Assembly (NCBI GenBank): GCA_943330925.2
Contig: CALQJP020000026.1
Coordinates: 1 to 15,101, forward strand
Direction: 5' to 3'
Source: Chryseobacterium gleum
GTDB taxonomy: Bacteria; Bacteroidota; Bacteroidia; Flavobacteriales_D; Sanyastnellaceae
DNA: 15,101 nucleotides
In this document: positions 6,654 through 13,088 of the stretch, piece by piece
Layout: each line of letters starts with the position of its first letter
How positions within the stretch are numbered: position 1 is the stretch's first letter
Program-made: the position numbers and the translations under genes
The notes under the pieces: generated by a model
The model's input: only the letters and a program-made list of their open reading frames with translations
The model's database searches: none
What the model was told of the DNA's origin: nothing

Positions 6654-7427
6654 TTACGAGCGTGCATCAATCTTTTTGGCGCGGTCATACATGTTATCCC
6701 AATACGATGCGCGCAGGTTGAGCGCTTTGAGCATTCCCTTGCGCAGTTGCAACGCTGATTCTTCGCCTTCACCGGCAAGCTCTTCCGCAATACGCAACAA
6801 AATAAGTCCGTGCTCATCATCCACCTCGGTGTGAAGTGGGAAGAACACATAATCAAACATCGACAGCTTGGTGTGCTTTTCAATAGCCTCGATGAGATGG
6901 CGATACACAAACTTCACAATCGATTCGGTGCCAAGACCAATGGCGCCAACGGCTTCAACAGACGAACCATCTTGAATGAGGCTCAAAAACTGCTCACGCC
7001 AAATTTGAACTTCAATGCCGATGGGTTCTTTTCTGTCTATTCCCATCGCATCTTGAAAGCGACGGAAAAGTTTCGGATGAGCAATACCCTGCACCCATTC
7101 TTCTTTGATACCCAAGGCAGCGACTGCTTCGATATCATCATCATGCAAGTGACCGCTTTCCTCAGCGAGGTTATCGAGCAAATGCTCGCGGTGTTCGGGG
7201 CTTTCCAACTTGGAAATCACACCCGTCAAATAGCGCGGAAACCATGAGCTGTAGGCACCATACTGCAGCGCAAAATCTTTTAGAACAGCGTCCATGTTTT
7301 TGAACTCGCCGTTCTTAAGAGCGATTAAATAAGGATGATTGATGGCTCTATGGTTAAGAGCTTCGTTGATAAGATCATCCATGGATGATATACGGTCAGT
7401 TAATGACACTTGGGTTGTTGCTTCCAT
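6654..7427 (-). CDS. Heme-oxygenase-like diiron oxidase/oxygenase (iron-containing redox enzyme family)
   Basis: 257 residues, all-helical, cytoplasmic. The metal-ligand pattern of heme-oxygenase-like diiron proteins (CADD, UndA and relatives) can be read: E90 and H93 in NLAEESGHLHDDD, E168 in GLGTESIVKF, and H199, D203 and H206 in FFPLHTEVDDEHG. The last group has the H-x3-D-x2-H spacing reported for CADD, and E90-x2-H93 resembles UndA. Known members use O2 and two irons for fatty acid decarboxylation, p-aminobenzoate formation from a tyrosine, or N-oxygenation; sequence alone does not choose between these. The gene lies 79 nt after the alpha/beta hydrolase on the same strand but has its own promoter-like sequence. 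The ATG at 7427 gives a full-length family protein. The family is well supported, the reaction unknown. Confidence 0.87.
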   Translation of the reverse strand: MEATTQVSLTDRISSMDDLINEALNHRAINHPYLIALKNGEFKNMDAVLKDFALQYGAYSSWFPRYLTGVISKLESPEHREHLLDNLAEESGHLHDDDIEAVAALGIKEEWVQGIAHPKLFRRFQDAMGIDRKEPIGIEVQIWREQFLSLIQDGSSVEAVGAIGLGTESIVKFVYRHLIEAIEKHTKLSMFDYVFFPLHTEVDDEHGLILLRIAEELAGEGEESALQLRKGMLKALNLRASYWDNMYDRAKKIDARS

Positions 7428-7452
7428 CGTGGTAAGTTAATTTAGTTGTGGG

Positions 7453-7480
7453 CGAATATATTCCTTTCCAGAGAATACAA
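7453..7480 (-). promoter_or_regulatory. Candidate promoter of the diiron enzyme gene
   Basis: On the minus strand TTG (7480-7478) is followed after exactly 17 nt by TATATTCG (7460-7453), one mismatch from TAnnTTTG. This is the Bacteroidota housekeeping promoter layout and would leave about 20 nt of leader before the ATG at 7427. The gene can therefore be transcribed apart from the upstream hydrolase. Confidence 0.5.
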
Positions 7481-7506
7481 GACAAAACACAATAATTAAT
7501 GTGTCA

Positions 7507-8301
7507 CTAAAATGTTCGAAGGAACTCCAGGCAACGTCGGTTGAATTCCTCCGATCGTTCAAGACTTACCAAATGACCGCAACGTTGAACTACTTCGATC
7601 GTGATATTTTGAAAACGCCTTGAATACTGAACGCTTGGCTTTAAGAACAAATGGTCCTGCCCTCCTACAACCAACAATACGGGTATCTGAGGTTCGAAGC
7701 TAAACAATTTGCGCAACGTATGATCGAGGTAGCTGCCATACATAGCAGTCCATTTGCGGTATTCTTCGATACTGAGGAACTTCGATTCACGCACAAATAT
7801 CTCTCTCGACTTTTTATGGTTCTTTCTTGGAAGAACAATCTTCGCCATCAGGCTGTAGAAATTGCGGAATCCAATGATCTTGGCAATCATAAGGCCTGTT
7901 CGCGCCAGAAATCGCAATTTCACATTCAGAGAAACAATCGGACCTGCGAATAGTAAACTGGCAACTCCGGTTGGTCGCTGCTCATACATCTGCATGGCAA
8001 TGATGCTCCCCAGAGAAACAGCAACCACATGTATAGGCTGCTGAGTATAACAGTCAACCACATCCCAAATGCGCTTGGAAATCCATTCAAAGTCGTACTT
8101 GGGTTGGCTTGCCGTTTTCGATGCTGAACCGGCGTGACCCGGCAAGTCGACCAGTAACAAATGATAATCCTTGCTGAATGCCTCTACCTGTTTGCGCCAA
8201 GTGCGTGTGCTTCCTCCTGCCCCATGCACCATAAGCACCCAGGATGCAGCAGGATTGGAACAGCGATGTATTTCGTGGTGTAGTTGCAATGTAGAAGGCA
8301 T
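7507..8301 (-). CDS. Alpha/beta-fold hydrolase
   Basis: 264 residues, no signal peptide, cytoplasmic. The catalytic layout is complete: oxyanion-hole HGAGGS (residues 26-31), nucleophile elbow VVAVSLGSI with S96, acid D216 in VVGGQDHLF, and H243 in RCGHLVSLE. The elbow reads A-x-S-x-G rather than the common G-x-S-x-G, a tolerated variation. The lid region (about 120-195) is rich in basic and hydrophobic residues. Family members hydrolyse esters, thioesters, lactones or C-C bonds; nothing here fixes the substrate. It starts 32 nt after the stop of the conserved 500-aa protein, with a short palindrome in the gap, and the two are probably co-transcribed. The start at the ATG at 8301 is unambiguous. 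Confidence 0.88.
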   Translation of the reverse strand: MPSTLQLHHEIHRCSNPAASWVLMVHGAGGSTRTWRKQVEAFSKDYHLLLVDLPGHAGSASKTASQPKYDFEWISKRIWDVVDCYTQQPIHVVAVSLGSIIAMQMYEQRPTGVASLLFAGPIVSLNVKLRFLARTGLMIAKIIGFRNFYSLMAKIVLPRKNHKKSREIFVRESKFLSIEEYRKWTAMYGSYLDHTLRKLFSFEPQIPVLLVVGGQDHLFLKPSVQYSRRFQNITIEVVQRCGHLVSLERSEEFNRRCLEFLRTF

Positions 8302-8308
8302 GTATAAA

Positions 8309-8321
8309 CCGCATAATGCGG
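8309..8321. repeat. Short perfect palindrome between the 500-aa gene and the hydrolase
   Basis: CCGCATAATGCGG has 6-bp arms around a single central base pair position, lying 8 nt before the hydrolase start and 13 nt before the stop of the preceding gene. It has no T-tract, so it is not a terminator. It could be a protein-binding site or a small mRNA hairpin affecting translation of the hydrolase. Confidence 0.4.
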
Positions 8322-8333
8322 AAAGAGTTCAGT

Positions 8334-9836
8334 CTAATTGGGATTCAATCGCTGCTCGTTTTGTATAATGGGTGGCTGGTAGTTCGGATTTTTGGGTGTG
8401 TCGGGGCTAAATCCAAACAGTCTGTTGTCTTTAATGATGGTGTCGACATAGGTAGGCACCAATTCTTCCCAACCATCATATCCGTTGTGAATCATATCGA
8501 GGGCATCCTTCGAGTAAATATCCAAAACGTCCGGATTGTAATCCGCAATGTCGACCAATCGTTTGTTGTAAATCAGATAGTCGTATAGAGGTCTCAATCG
8601 CGGGTGTACAGGGCAATTCTTAGTAGTAAGTAGCTTCCCTGTTTTGGCATCTTTAAACGGATACACATATATTTTCAAATCGCGGCTGAAAAGAATACCG
8701 AAGGCCTCCAGAATACCACCGTTCAAATCGCGGTAGTATTTTTCATTGAACAACTCCATAATCATATTCGTACCGACTATGATACCCATGCGGCGGCTGG
8801 TATGCTTGGAGAAAAACTCCACCAGCTTGAAGTATTTGGAATAGTTTGAAATCAGAACCGTTTGTCCGAGAGAACAAAGGATCTCAGCTCTGTCGAGAAA
8901 GTCCTGCTCATCGATATCACCTTCTGCACGCAAGTTATTGAGTGTGATCTCGAACAATACCTGCACGTTGTTGTGGTCAACCTTGTATTCCTTTTCAAAG
9001 AGCTTAAAGCCCTTCATGATCATGTCTATATTGACCTTGGTTACCGGTCGGAAGCTGCCACGCAGGGCCAGAATGTTTTTCTTGTATAAGATATCCGCGG
9101 CCTGAATGTTCCTGCCATCGGGTGAGAAAATAACCGCATCGGTCATTCCATTTTTAACCAGGTGCAGCGACAGCAGACGATTGTCGACGTGGTCGAAATC
9201 GGGGCCGCTCATTTCCACCATATCAATTTCAATCTGATCGCGATTGAGGTTATCGTAAAGCGAAAGGATGAGTTCTTTTGGTTTGGCGTAAAAAAAGTAA
9301 CAACCGTAAAGCAAATTCACTCCAAGCAAACCCACAGAAGCCTGCTGTGCCAAGGCATCCATTTCGTGGAGGCGCATGTGCAGAATAACCATATTGGGAG
9401 CCTTGTCGGGAGCTGTTTGAAACTTCAACCCCATCCAGCCGTGACCTTGAATGGTTTTTTGATAATTGATGGTTGCTACAGTATCGGCAAAAGAGAAAAA
9501 CTTCTTGGCGGAATGTTCGCTTCGCTTCAGGCGCTCTTCCATAAGTCGATACTCGTGGTTGAGCATATTGATAAGGCGCGGTTTGCACACGTATCTCCCC
9601 TTCTCTTCCTTACCGTAAATGGCATCACTAAAATCCTTATCGTATGCACTCATCGCCTTGGCAATGGTGCCACTCGCGCCGCCTGCTCGAAAGAAATGGC
9701 GCACCACTTCTTGTCCGGCTCCGATTTCTGCAAACGTGCCATAGATCTCCGGATTAAGATTTACGCGAAGTGCCTTTTGACTTGCTGATAGTATGACGTG
9801 CTCTAGTTCCACTGGTACGTTTTCGAATACGGGCAA
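8334..9836 (-). CDS. Conserved uncharacterised 500-aa protein
   Basis: 500 residues if translation begins at TTG 9836. I recognise the sequence as a widely conserved Bacteroidota protein with signatures FENVPVELEHVILSA, TFAEIGAGQEVVRHFF, GGASGTIAKAMSAYD, FFSFADTVATINYQ and KKNILALRGSFRPVT. Database entries of this kind have carried transferred names such as 'TonB-dependent receptor' or 'nicotinate-nucleotide adenylyltransferase', neither of which the sequence supports: there is no signal peptide, plug or beta-barrel, and no HxGH motif. It appears soluble and cytoplasmic; the function is unknown. No ATG occurs in the first ~60 residues, so the start is TTG 9836 or GTG 9812. Homologs as I remember them begin just before FENVPVELEH, favouring the TTG. 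A promoter-like TAAATTTG overlaps that TTG, which would be hard to reconcile with it. The gene is divergent from the metallohydrolase. Confidence 0.85.
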   Translation of the reverse strand: MPVFENVPVELEHVILSASQKALRVNLNPEIYGTFAEIGAGQEVVRHFFRAGGASGTIAKAMSAYDKDFSDAIYGKEEKGRYVCKPRLINMLNHEYRLMEERLKRSEHSAKKFFSFADTVATINYQKTIQGHGWMGLKFQTAPDKAPNMVILHMRLHEMDALAQQASVGLLGVNLLYGCYFFYAKPKELILSLYDNLNRDQIEIDMVEMSGPDFDHVDNRLLSLHLVKNGMTDAVIFSPDGRNIQAADILYKKNILALRGSFRPVTKVNIDMIMKGFKLFEKEYKVDHNNVQVLFEITLNNLRAEGDIDEQDFLDRAEILCSLGQTVLISNYSKYFKLVEFFSKHTSRRMGIIVGTNMIMELFNEKYYRDLNGGILEAFGILFSRDLKIYVYPFKDAKTGKLLTTKNCPVHPRLRPLYDYLIYNKRLVDIADYNPDVLDIYSKDALDMIHNGYDGWEELVPTYVDTIIKDNRLFGFSPDTPKNPNYQPPIIQNEQRLNPN

Positions 9837-9841
9837 ATTTA
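9834..9841 (-). promoter_or_regulatory. TAAATTTG box overlapping the proposed TTG start of the 500-aa gene
   Basis: On the minus strand 9841-9834 reads TAAATTTG, an exact match to TAnnTTTG, and its last three bases are the TTG start codon. I find no TTG -33 element 17-23 nt upstream. If the box is active, transcription would start near 9829 and GTG 9812 would be the first usable start; otherwise it is a chance match. Confidence 0.25.
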
Positions 9842-9920
9842 GTTGAAGTAAGCGTTTGAAAGGAGGAATCGTTCAGAAACTTAACGAAGGAGATATGCGC
9901 TCTCAATGCATGGGCTGTAG

Positions 9921-9928
9921 TAATTTCG
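9921..9928 (+). promoter_or_regulatory. Candidate -7 box of the metallohydrolase/acyltransferase operon
   Basis: TAATTTCG is one base away from TAnnTTTG and ends 5 nt before the ATG at 9934, the same arrangement as at 12675-12682. No clear TTG lies at the proper distance upstream, so support is weak on its own. Confidence 0.3.
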
Positions 9929-9933
9929 CGCAC

Positions 9934-10701
9934 ATGATCATCACCTTTCTCGGCACAGGTACTTCGCAAGGCGTTCCGCTCATTGCATGCACATGCGAAG
10001 TGTGTACCTCCTCCGATGGCCGCGATGCACGCCTGAGAAGCTCGGTAATGCTCAACATCGACAATAAGAACTTCATAATAGATACAGGACCTGATTTTCG
10101 CCAGCAGATGCTTCGGGAAGGCGTCAGCTCTATCGAAGCCATTGTATTTACACACGAGCATAAAGACCACATTGCTGGGTTAGACGATGTGCGTGCCTTC
10201 AACTTCATCAACAACTGGAGGGCTCAAGTGTATTGCACGGAGCAAGTGGCCGATGCATTGAAACGCGAGTTTGCCTATGCATTTTCGGATAAAAAATATC
10301 CCGGTGTACCTGAAATTGATTTGAACATCATTGACGATAGGCCATTTGAAATTGGGTCGGTGGAATTTCAACCCATACAGGTGTATCACCTTCGTTTGCC
10401 CGTGTTTGGCTTTCGAATTGGCAACTTCGCTTATATCACAGACGCCAATGTGATACCTGAGGAAGAATATGAAAAGTTGAATGGACTGGATGTAGTTGTC
10501 CTTAATGCGTTGAGAAGGGAGAAACATCCTTCTCACTTTACATTGGAAGAGGCCATCGAAGTTGCTCAGCGAATAGGAGCGCGTGAAACGTGGTTTACAC
10601 ATATCAGTCATCAGCTAGGGCTGCATGAAGACGTTCAAAAAGAATTGCCCGAGGGCATGTATCTCGCATACGACGGGTTGAAGCTGGAGGTGGGAGCATG
10701 A
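9934..10701 (+). CDS. PhnP-like metallo-beta-lactamase-fold phosphodiesterase/hydrolase
   Basis: 255 residues from the ATG at 9934. The frame is open from 9856, but the protein should begin MIITFLGTGTSQG as relatives do. The dinuclear metal site is visible: HEHKDH (74-79), H152, D170 and H223 in WFTHISHQLG. Near the N-terminus C19, C21 and C24 form a C-x-C-x2-C cluster; PhnP has the same cluster, which with a C-terminal His binds a structural zinc, so that site is probably present. PhnP hydrolyses phosphoribosyl 1,2-cyclic phosphate in phosphonate breakdown, but no phn genes are near and many Bacteroidota carry this paralog without them, so the substrate is left open. An SD-like AAGGAG precedes an in-frame ATG at 9895 with only 2 nt spacing, a less likely start. 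The stop overlaps the acyltransferase start (ATGA). Confidence 0.88.
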   Translation: MIITFLGTGTSQGVPLIACTCEVCTSSDGRDARLRSSVMLNIDNKNFIIDTGPDFRQQMLREGVSSIEAIVFTHEHKDHIAGLDDVRAFNFINNWRAQVYCTEQVADALKREFAYAFSDKKYPGVPEIDLNIIDDRPFEIGSVEFQPIQVYHLRLPVFGFRIGNFAYITDANVIPEEEYEKLNGLDVVVLNALRREKHPSHFTLEEAIEVAQRIGARETWFTHISHQLGLHEDVQKELPEGMYLAYDGLKLEVGA

Positions 10702-11567
10702 TGTCGGCTGCTTTGTACATACTGGTCATAAAACCCATCAGTTTACTTCCCTATCGAGCACTGTATATGCTTTCGGATTTCTTTTATCTGGTATTTTATC
10801 ATCTCATTGGATATCGGAAGAAGGTGGTGCGCGGCAACTTAACGCGTTCATTTCCGGAAAAGTCAGATGCAGAGATACGCTCTATTGAGAAGGCCTTTTA
10901 CCGTCATTTCTGTGATTTAGTACTCGAGAGTTTGAAGAATTTCAGTGCCGACAAAGGCGATTTGGCAGCACGTTTCGAGCACAGGAACACTGAAGTACTG
11001 GATAAGCTCCACGCCGAAGGAAGGAGTGCAATTCTGGCCGGGGGGCATTATGGCAATTGGGAAATGTGGGCCCTTTCGGCACCTCCCCACTTTAAGCACA
11101 GGCTCATGGCCATCTATAAACGCCTGTCGAACCCGTATTTCGACGAGAAGATGCGCACAACCAGAGGCAAATTCGGACTGGAGTTGGTTTCAACGAAAGA
11201 AACCGATGAATGGCTTCGCGGTCATCAGCAAGATCTCTTTTTTTCTGTTTTTGCCATCGACCAGTCGCCATCGAATCCGAGGAAAGCGCATTGGATTGAG
11301 TTCTTAGGCCAAGAAACTGCCTGTTTATTCGGGGCTGAGAAGTATGCAAAAGAATTTAACCTGGCGGTTGTATTCGGTCACTTGCGCAAAATTTCAAGAG
11401 GAAAGTACGCTATTGACTACGAACTGGTTACCACCGACGCCTGTAGTTATGAGCAGGGCAAACTCACGGAGCAATTGAGCCGTATGCTGGAGGCTGATAT
11501 ACGCCAGGAACCCCGTTACTGGCTATGGTCGCACAAACGGTGGAAGCATAAAAGACCGACGGATTAA
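10698..11567 (+). CDS. Lysophospholipid/lipid A acyltransferase (LpxL/HtrB-like)
   Basis: 289 residues. An N-terminal hydrophobic helix (about 2-38) anchors it to the inner membrane, followed by the conserved YRKKVVRGNLTRSFPEKS stretch. The catalytic H-x4-E motif is GGHYGNWEMW with H117 and E122. IYKRLSNPYFDEKM, FAIDQSPSNP and the C-terminal PRYWLWSHKRWK are typical of the late lipid A acyltransferases, which add a secondary acyl chain to the lipid A precursor using acyl-ACP. Length matches the family. It overlaps the metallohydrolase gene by 4 nt and is probably translationally coupled to it; a shared pathway is not evident. Only a weak A/T-only stem follows the stop. It could also act on an ornithine or other aminolipid, but an LpxL-type role is the best reading. 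Confidence 0.9.
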   Translation: MMSAALYILVIKPISLLPYRALYMLSDFFYLVFYHLIGYRKKVVRGNLTRSFPEKSDAEIRSIEKAFYRHFCDLVLESLKNFSADKGDLAARFEHRNTEVLDKLHAEGRSAILAGGHYGNWEMWALSAPPHFKHRLMAIYKRLSNPYFDEKMRTTRGKFGLELVSTKETDEWLRGHQQDLFFSVFAIDQSPSNPRKAHWIEFLGQETACLFGAEKYAKEFNLAVVFGHLRKISRGKYAIDYELVTTDACSYEQGKLTEQLSRMLEADIRQEPRYWLWSHKRWKHKRPTD

Positions 11568-11618
11568 AAAAAGCCACTTTTTTTTTTCATTGGACGCTCA
11601 TTCATCAGAGAAATGTCG

Positions 11619-11626
11619 TAATATTG
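11619..11626 (+). promoter_or_regulatory. Candidate -7 box of rplS
   Basis: TAATATTG is one mismatch from TAnnTTTG and lies 38 nt before the rplS ATG, leaving a leader of about 30 nt. The closest TTG (11590-11592) is 26 nt away, a little further than usual. Support is moderate because a strongly expressed gene should have its own promoter here. Confidence 0.4.
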
Positions 11627-11664
11627 CGCCCCCTTTTAGGGATTCATTTTTAAAGAAACGCATC

Positions 11665-12033
11665 ATGAACCGTATTAAAGAACTCGAGAAAAAGCTCAAC
11701 CCGGTTAAAGAAATACCGGCATTTGCTGCAGGTGATACAATCACTGTAAGCTACAAAATCGTTGAAGGAAACAAGGAGCGTATCCAGGAGTTTGCCGGCG
11801 TTGTTATTCAGCGCAAAGGTTCAGCAGCAACTGCTACGTTTACTGTTCGTAAGATCAGTGGCGGTGTAGGTGTAGAGCGTATCTTCCCTGTATCATCACC
11901 CTTTATTGAGAGTGTGGTTGTAACCAAGCGTGGTAAGGTGCGTCGTGCACGTATCTTCTACTTGCGCAGCCTCACCGGTAAAGCAAGCCGCATTCAGGAG
12001 AAGAAGCGTTTTGTAGCCGAGGCGACGAAGTAA
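11665..12033 (+). CDS. rplS: 50S ribosomal protein L19
   Basis: 122 residues from the ATG at 11665. The frame extends to 11590, but those 25 codons are unlike any L19 and the family start is MNRIKELEKK. L19 signatures are continuous: FAAGDTITVSYKIVEGNKERIQEFAGVVI, the FTVRKISGGVGVERIFP core that sits at the 30S-50S interface, and KVRRARIFYLRSLTGKASRI. Length is slightly above the ~115 of E. coli because of the C-terminal tail (EKKRFVAEATK). In many bacteria rplS follows rpsP-rimM-trmD; here it stands alone with its own promoter-like box and an efficient terminator, so it is a single-gene transcription unit. Confidence 0.97.
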   Translation: MNRIKELEKKLNPVKEIPAFAAGDTITVSYKIVEGNKERIQEFAGVVIQRKGSAATATFTVRKISGGVGVERIFPVSSPFIESVVVTKRGKVRRARIFYLRSLTGKASRIQEKKRFVAEATK

Positions 12034-12063
12034 TTTCATCGGTAACGGTGATTTGTGAAATAA

Positions 12064-12090
12064 AAAAAGGCGGGTAACACCCGCCTTTTT
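12064..12090. terminator. Intrinsic terminator of rplS
   Basis: A 12-bp stem, AAAAAGGCGGGT (12064-12075) with ACCCGCCTTTTT (12079-12090), closes on a 3-nt AAC loop and ends in a T-tract. It lies 30 nt after the rplS stop. The flanking A-tract makes it usable on the minus strand as well, where it could also catch transcripts running out of the HMA gene. Confidence 0.93.
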
Positions 12091-12207
12091 CTTTTGCCAT
12101 TGATTTTTTATCCGTCGGATTTCGCTAACTCACCACGATGCTTACCCGAGCAGATGCGTTCGATGGCATGTTCAACATATATAACTAACCTTAACTCAAA
12201 CGTCAAT

Positions 12208-12504
12208 TCAACTCATCATTGGACGATAGTATGTCTTGTACCTGATTTTACCCAACTCGCAGCTTAGTTTGGCTCTTGCCATGCTCAGCATTGAATTACG
12301 CCCCAAGGGTGGATATCCCAAATTTTCCAGCGCACTAATCACATGCGACCTATCCAGGTCGTCTTCACAAGAGAGGTTCACCTTGGCGGTCTTAACTTCT
12401 ACATGCAACGAGAGCACTCCCGGTTGTCGGAGCAAAACACGTCGTATGCTGTTGGCGCAACCCTCGCAGTCGAGGTTCTCGAGTTCGAGTATCATGTGTT
12501 TCAT
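12208..12504 (-). CDS. Heavy-metal-associated (HMA) domain protein, copper-chaperone-like
   Basis: 98 residues from the ATG at 12504 (a second in-frame ATG lies at 12495). Residues 4-66 form an HMA domain: the metal loop LDCEGCANSI with C13 and C16, PGVLSLHVEVKTAKVNLSCEDD and HVISALENLGYPP. Proteins of this kind bind Cu(I) or another soft metal by the two cysteines and pass it to a P-type ATPase or sensor. The usual loop is M-x-C-x2-C; here the Met is replaced (L-D-C-E-G-C). About 30 extra residues follow the domain, including another Cys, and match nothing I know. No ATPase or regulator is next to it, so it stands alone; I see no convincing promoter. Confidence 0.82.
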   Translation of the reverse strand: MKHMILELENLDCEGCANSIRRVLLRQPGVLSLHVEVKTAKVNLSCEDDLDRSHVISALENLGYPPLGRNSMLSMARAKLSCELGKIRYKTYYRPMMS

Positions 12505-12654
12505 CGGTAAATGGTTTTAGTGGTTTTGGTGCTGCTAACATGAGAGCGTTCATAAAGTCGGTTCATGACGATTGTCAGACAGGTGGGTGAGATTTGGCGG
12601 ATGAGTGATTAGGTAGTAGTTAAGAGGTATTAGGTGTGGGCTTAGGGGCTTGTC
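12505..12654. other. Intergenic region with a degenerate 7-bp repeat array
   Basis: This divergent intergenic stretch carries no ORF worth calling. At 12611-12645 it holds consecutive 7-nt units, AGGTAGT, AGTTAAG, AGGTATT, AGGTGTG, GGCTTAG, variants of the AGGTATT unit that is cleaner at 14771-14833. The rest is unremarkable. Confidence 0.55.
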
Positions 12655-12682
12655 TTGTTTGAGCTATTCGCCATTACATTTG
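12655..12682 (+). promoter_or_regulatory. Promoter of the 12687-14772 operon
   Basis: TTG (12655-12657), exactly 17 nt, then TACATTTG (12675-12682), a full match to the Bacteroidota TTG-N17-TAnnTTTG layout. The box ends only 4 nt before the ATG at 12687, so the predicted transcription start falls at or next to the start codon, giving a leaderless mRNA. Confidence 0.65.
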
Positions 12683-12686
12683 TCGC

Positions 12687-13088
12687 ATGACTGTAGACAA
12701 AAACATTGAGCAAGCCCAGTTGCAGGGCGAAATCGGGAAGTACATCGGGTTGGGTCAGAATAGCTTAGTATTCCAGTTTGAAGAGGCTTCGGGCGGTATT
12801 TTGTTGCGCCTTATCACCATCAACCCCATGCACAATCAGAGTTTCCTCTTCCACTCATGCACTGGCGAAACACGCACCGAGGCGCTCAAGGTTATGCTCG
12901 AATACGTAAAGAGCTACAAGGAAGCTGATAGCAGCTTTACGATTCAGTGGAATCTTAAAGGTGAAAACATACTCCATACCTCATACTTCCGCGCGAAGAA
13001 CATTTTGGGTGCGCTCGACAAATTGTACTTTGACCGCGATCCCAACAGCATCACGGTTTTCAGTGTTATGATGAATCCCATCTCGTAA
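12687..13088 (+). CDS. Conserved hypothetical protein, first gene of the yigZ operon
   Basis: 133 residues, no signal peptide or membrane segment. The sequence alternates strands and helices (SLVFQFEEASGGILLRLITINPMHN, TRTEALKVMLEYVKSYKE, SFTIQWN, ILHTSYFRAKNILGALDKLYFDRDPNSITVFSVMMNP), suggesting a small alpha/beta fold. I do not recognise a named family. A consensus promoter lies immediately upstream, and its stop (13086-13088) directly abuts the TTG start of the YigZ-family gene, so the two are likely translated in a coupled way. Reading frame, promoter and operon position make it a real gene. Confidence 0.75.
   Translation: MTVDKNIEQAQLQGEIGKYIGLGQNSLVFQFEEASGGILLRLITINPMHNQSFLFHSCTGETRTEALKVMLEYVKSYKEADSSFTIQWNLKGENILHTSYFRAKNILGALDKLYFDRDPNSITVFSVMMNPIS

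Noticed and set aside
9162..9788. 208-codon + strand ORF opposite the 500-aa gene
   Set aside because: It is the antisense shadow of a conserved gene; no motif or start signal supports it.
9856..9933. N-terminal extension of the metallohydrolase, including the ATG at 9895 with AAGGAG
   Set aside because: The SD-like sequence is only 2 nt from the ATG, and the extension does not resemble the family, which starts at the MIITFLGTGTSQG strand.
11566..11587. Terminator after the acyltransferase gene
   Set aside because: The possible stem is made only of an A-tract and a T-tract around GCCAC, with no GC pairs, so it is not a convincing intrinsic terminator.
11590..11664. 25-residue extension of L19
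   Set aside because: L19 proteins begin at MNRIKELEKK; the extension covers the promoter-like box and has no family similarity.
12138..12188. 16-codon ORF between rplS and the HMA gene
   Set aside because: Too short, with no promoter, RBS or recognisable sequence; fits chance.
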